Shown piece after piece: positions 61,851-64,000 of a stretch of 64,000 bases of DNA. Under the pieces are notes generated by a model. The model was not told where the DNA came from. It made no database searches and saw only the letters and a program-made list of their open reading frames with translations. Where the stretch lies: the NCBI GenBank assembly GCA_013398955.1, contig VWPU01011673.1, positions 248,001 to 312,000 of the forward strand, read 5' to 3'. The DNA is from Callaeas wilsoni (Eukaryota; Chordata; Aves; Passeriformes; Callaeidae). The stretch's first letter is position 1. Every line of letters starts with the position of its first letter. A program made the position numbers and the translations under genes.

Positions 61851-63177
61851 AATTATGTCCTTCTCAGGAAAATTTTCTTGGCCAGAATTATATATCCATG
61901 GACAATTTGCTCATAATTCATCCCAACAAATCAACCTAAATTTTCTCAGATATATCTACAGTGAAAGGTCTCCAGTTCATTAGCAGAGGCAACCACAAAC
62001 AACCTCTCCATCTCCCCCAAAAAAGTGTGAGGTCTACCAGTTGATATTGCTCCCCAAGGCACAGCTTGAAATGAAGAATTTATTCTTCCTCCAACTTAGA
62101 CTGAAAAAAAAAGTTTAGAAAATTATATTTTTTATAACCTTGTCCTCATTTCCTCTGGCATTTTTGAGTCTAAGTCAATAAAAGGGCTATCAAATGTCTG
62201 TAACAAAAACTGTTGTCAGAATTCCTTGACTCAATTCCCAGTTTACACAGTCCTAGGTCTGAGCACTTTTAAAATGTTAGATACTTTGCAAGAATTAAGT
62301 AGAAGGATATCTTGTTGGTGATCTCTGGTATCTTCATAGTAATTGAAACTGATTATTGCTGTTGTGTTTTGCCTCGGCAGAAGTTTGGCCTTTTCAGAGC
62401 TTTCCTGAACAAAGTCTCCTCTTTTTCTTAAGTGATCCTCAGAGAGGCCTTTTTGTGTATCTAAAGGGAAACAGCTAAACTGACAGTCATATATCACAAC
62501 TTTGGGCATCTAACAGGTGTCTAAGGACATCAGCTCATCTGTTTCATTTAGAGTCATTTAAAAGCTATTAATGTAAATCAGCCATTATATCAGCTGCTGG
62601 GGAGGAAATTCTGAAGTGACGCATCTAAAACCATCTGAAACATTTATCTTAAGGAGGGATGTAACCAGCCTAGACTGAGGCCAGCTGGATTGTACCTAAA
62701 ATTAGGTGCTTAACTGCTTCAGTTCAGGCATTCTGAGTCATACTCTGAATCACCCTGTACATCACAGTCTACAGAGATAAAAAAACCTTAAAATTAAATG
62801 TTCAGCTTTTAAATACTTGAAGTCATCACAAATATATCAACATCTGAGTAATCTTGTGTAGGTGGCATTTATTCACTTTCCCATAGAGGCCATGTCTTCG
62901 ATGGTATCACCAAGGAAGTGGGAGCAGAGGAAATGAGATGCTTCATCACATTTATTTGAGTCCCCAGCAGATTTGCACCTTCCAAACAAAGGACATCTGA
63001 GAGGAGGATTCAGCCTGATAGTGGTACCTGTGACACTCGGGGCTGCAGTACAATCCACAGGAGTGGGCATGAGTAGCTGTATGGATTCGCTGTGACTGCT
63101 CAGTCAGGCCATGTAGGCACTGACACTCATGTTTTTGTAAGCTCAGTAGGGGTTGACTTTTTCTTTTTCACAGATAA
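61851..63177. other. Unique noncoding sequence
   Basis: No exon supported. The reverse frames at 62243-62509 and 62873-63070 have no recognisable features or splice context. Confidence 0.5.
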
Positions 63178-63229
63178 ATATACATATATATATATATCCA
63201 TATATATATAGATATATATATATATATCT
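63178..63229. repeat. (AT)n microsatellite with interruptions
   Basis: Three (AT)n runs separated by 'cc' and 'g' interruptions, about 52 bp in all. Confidence 0.92.
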
Positions 63230-64000
63230 CCAAACTTGTTGGCTTCATTTTGTCATTTCATACAGCATAAAATTTGGCCATTATTCACACATGCAATAAA
63301 GAAAGAATAAAAAATTCTATCAACAGCTGAAATACTTACTTAGTGAGGTTTCCCAAACTGGGCTAACGGGGGAAAAAAAAATCAAGTTCAAATAAATGAC
63401 TATAGAAAAAAGTGTATTTAGATATGCCAAAGTTCACAAACATGGAAGCTGTTTGAAATACAGCCAGGCATTAATTTTTAAAAAAAACCCCTGTAACAGT
63501 GAGTCAATTAAAATAAAAATCAATGCAAATTGAAGGTTAAATATAAATATGTGTGATTGCATGGCTGTATTAAATGTAATTGTTATTAATAAGTGAGATA
63601 TTTTATAATAAATGCCACATGTAGTTAATTGCAAGCAGAAATCATAGAACGTGGAATGGTAATGTTAAATTGACAATTCCATTAACCTCAGCAGGTCTGT
63701 CACTTACATGGGTGCACAGTCTGCTCAAGGGCAAGGGTGTATATACAGTCTTTTCTTATCTCACATAGTATCAATTGAAGGAAAACTGGAAACTATTAGC
63801 AGTCTAACTGGGAGTACAGCAGTCTTCTTGTACACAGAAGTAGAGAACTATTTAAAGAAAACAATGATTCTGCACTCATTAGGCATAAAACTAGATTTCA
63901 GATAAGCATTTTTGAACATTGTAAAACAATTACATATCTATGTCTATCTAGGACAGCATTGAAGTTCCACATCTACTAAGAAAGAAAGGTTAGAAAGACC
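63230..64000. other. Unique AT-rich noncoding sequence
   Basis: Nothing recognised to the end of the window. Confidence 0.5.

Noticed and set aside
1..64000. tRNA, rRNA or known small-RNA genes, bacterial-type promoters and operons
   Set aside because: No cloverleaf with A/B-box-like signals or other RNA-gene signature was seen, and nothing bacterial is present. A formal scan was not possible.

Overview
This is AT-rich, gene-poor vertebrate DNA, and its repeats identify it as avian. Short copies of the bird LINE CR1 occur throughout, in both orientations. Their 3' ends carry the diagnostic motif of a 'ccttccaacc' block followed by 'gattctatgattctat'. There are also solo long terminal repeats (LTRs) of endogenous-retrovirus families that I recognise from bird genomes. 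The base composition and the lack of convincing exons suggest a macrochromosomal gene desert or the interior of a very long intron. The exact species cannot be read from the window; a neoavian bird such as a songbird is a reasonable guess.

Layout. 0-9 kb: a CR1 3' end (185-312), a ~1.0 kb forward LTR (2631-3642) and a decayed GC-richer repeat (5985-6640). 9-24 kb: an AT-rich low-complexity block, an old CR1 remnant (9700-10000), a long A-rich block (11952-12049), the longest CR1 in the window (15246-16683, reverse, with a broken reverse-transcriptase active site), and three smaller CR1 pieces (17430, 18800, 23668). 24-32 kb: mostly unremarkable unique sequence. 32-37 kb: four GC-richer blocks, two of them probable reverse-strand solo LTRs (34941-35400 and 36041-36634) and two of unknown type. 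37-42 kb: two short open segments bounded by good splice signals (37741-37946 and 41319-41409), the only places where I would consider host coding exons. 42-53 kb: unique sequence with a few stretches that could be conserved noncoding DNA. 53-64 kb: a CR1 fragment with a readable reading frame ending at a nonsense codon, a 3 x 91 bp tandem array, a 97 bp pure polypyrimidine tract with an internal 32 bp duplication, a perfect 37 bp-arm palindrome, and simple repeats.

No complete protein-coding gene, tRNA, rRNA, CRISPR array or operon was found. Almost all open frames of 60-120 codons look like chance frames in AT-rich DNA or frames inside repeats. I did not find a new multi-gene system. The oddest local structures are the 79 bp perfect hairpin at 58109-58187, the 91 bp triplication at 54000-54272, and the splice-flanked open segments near 37.7 and 41.3 kb.
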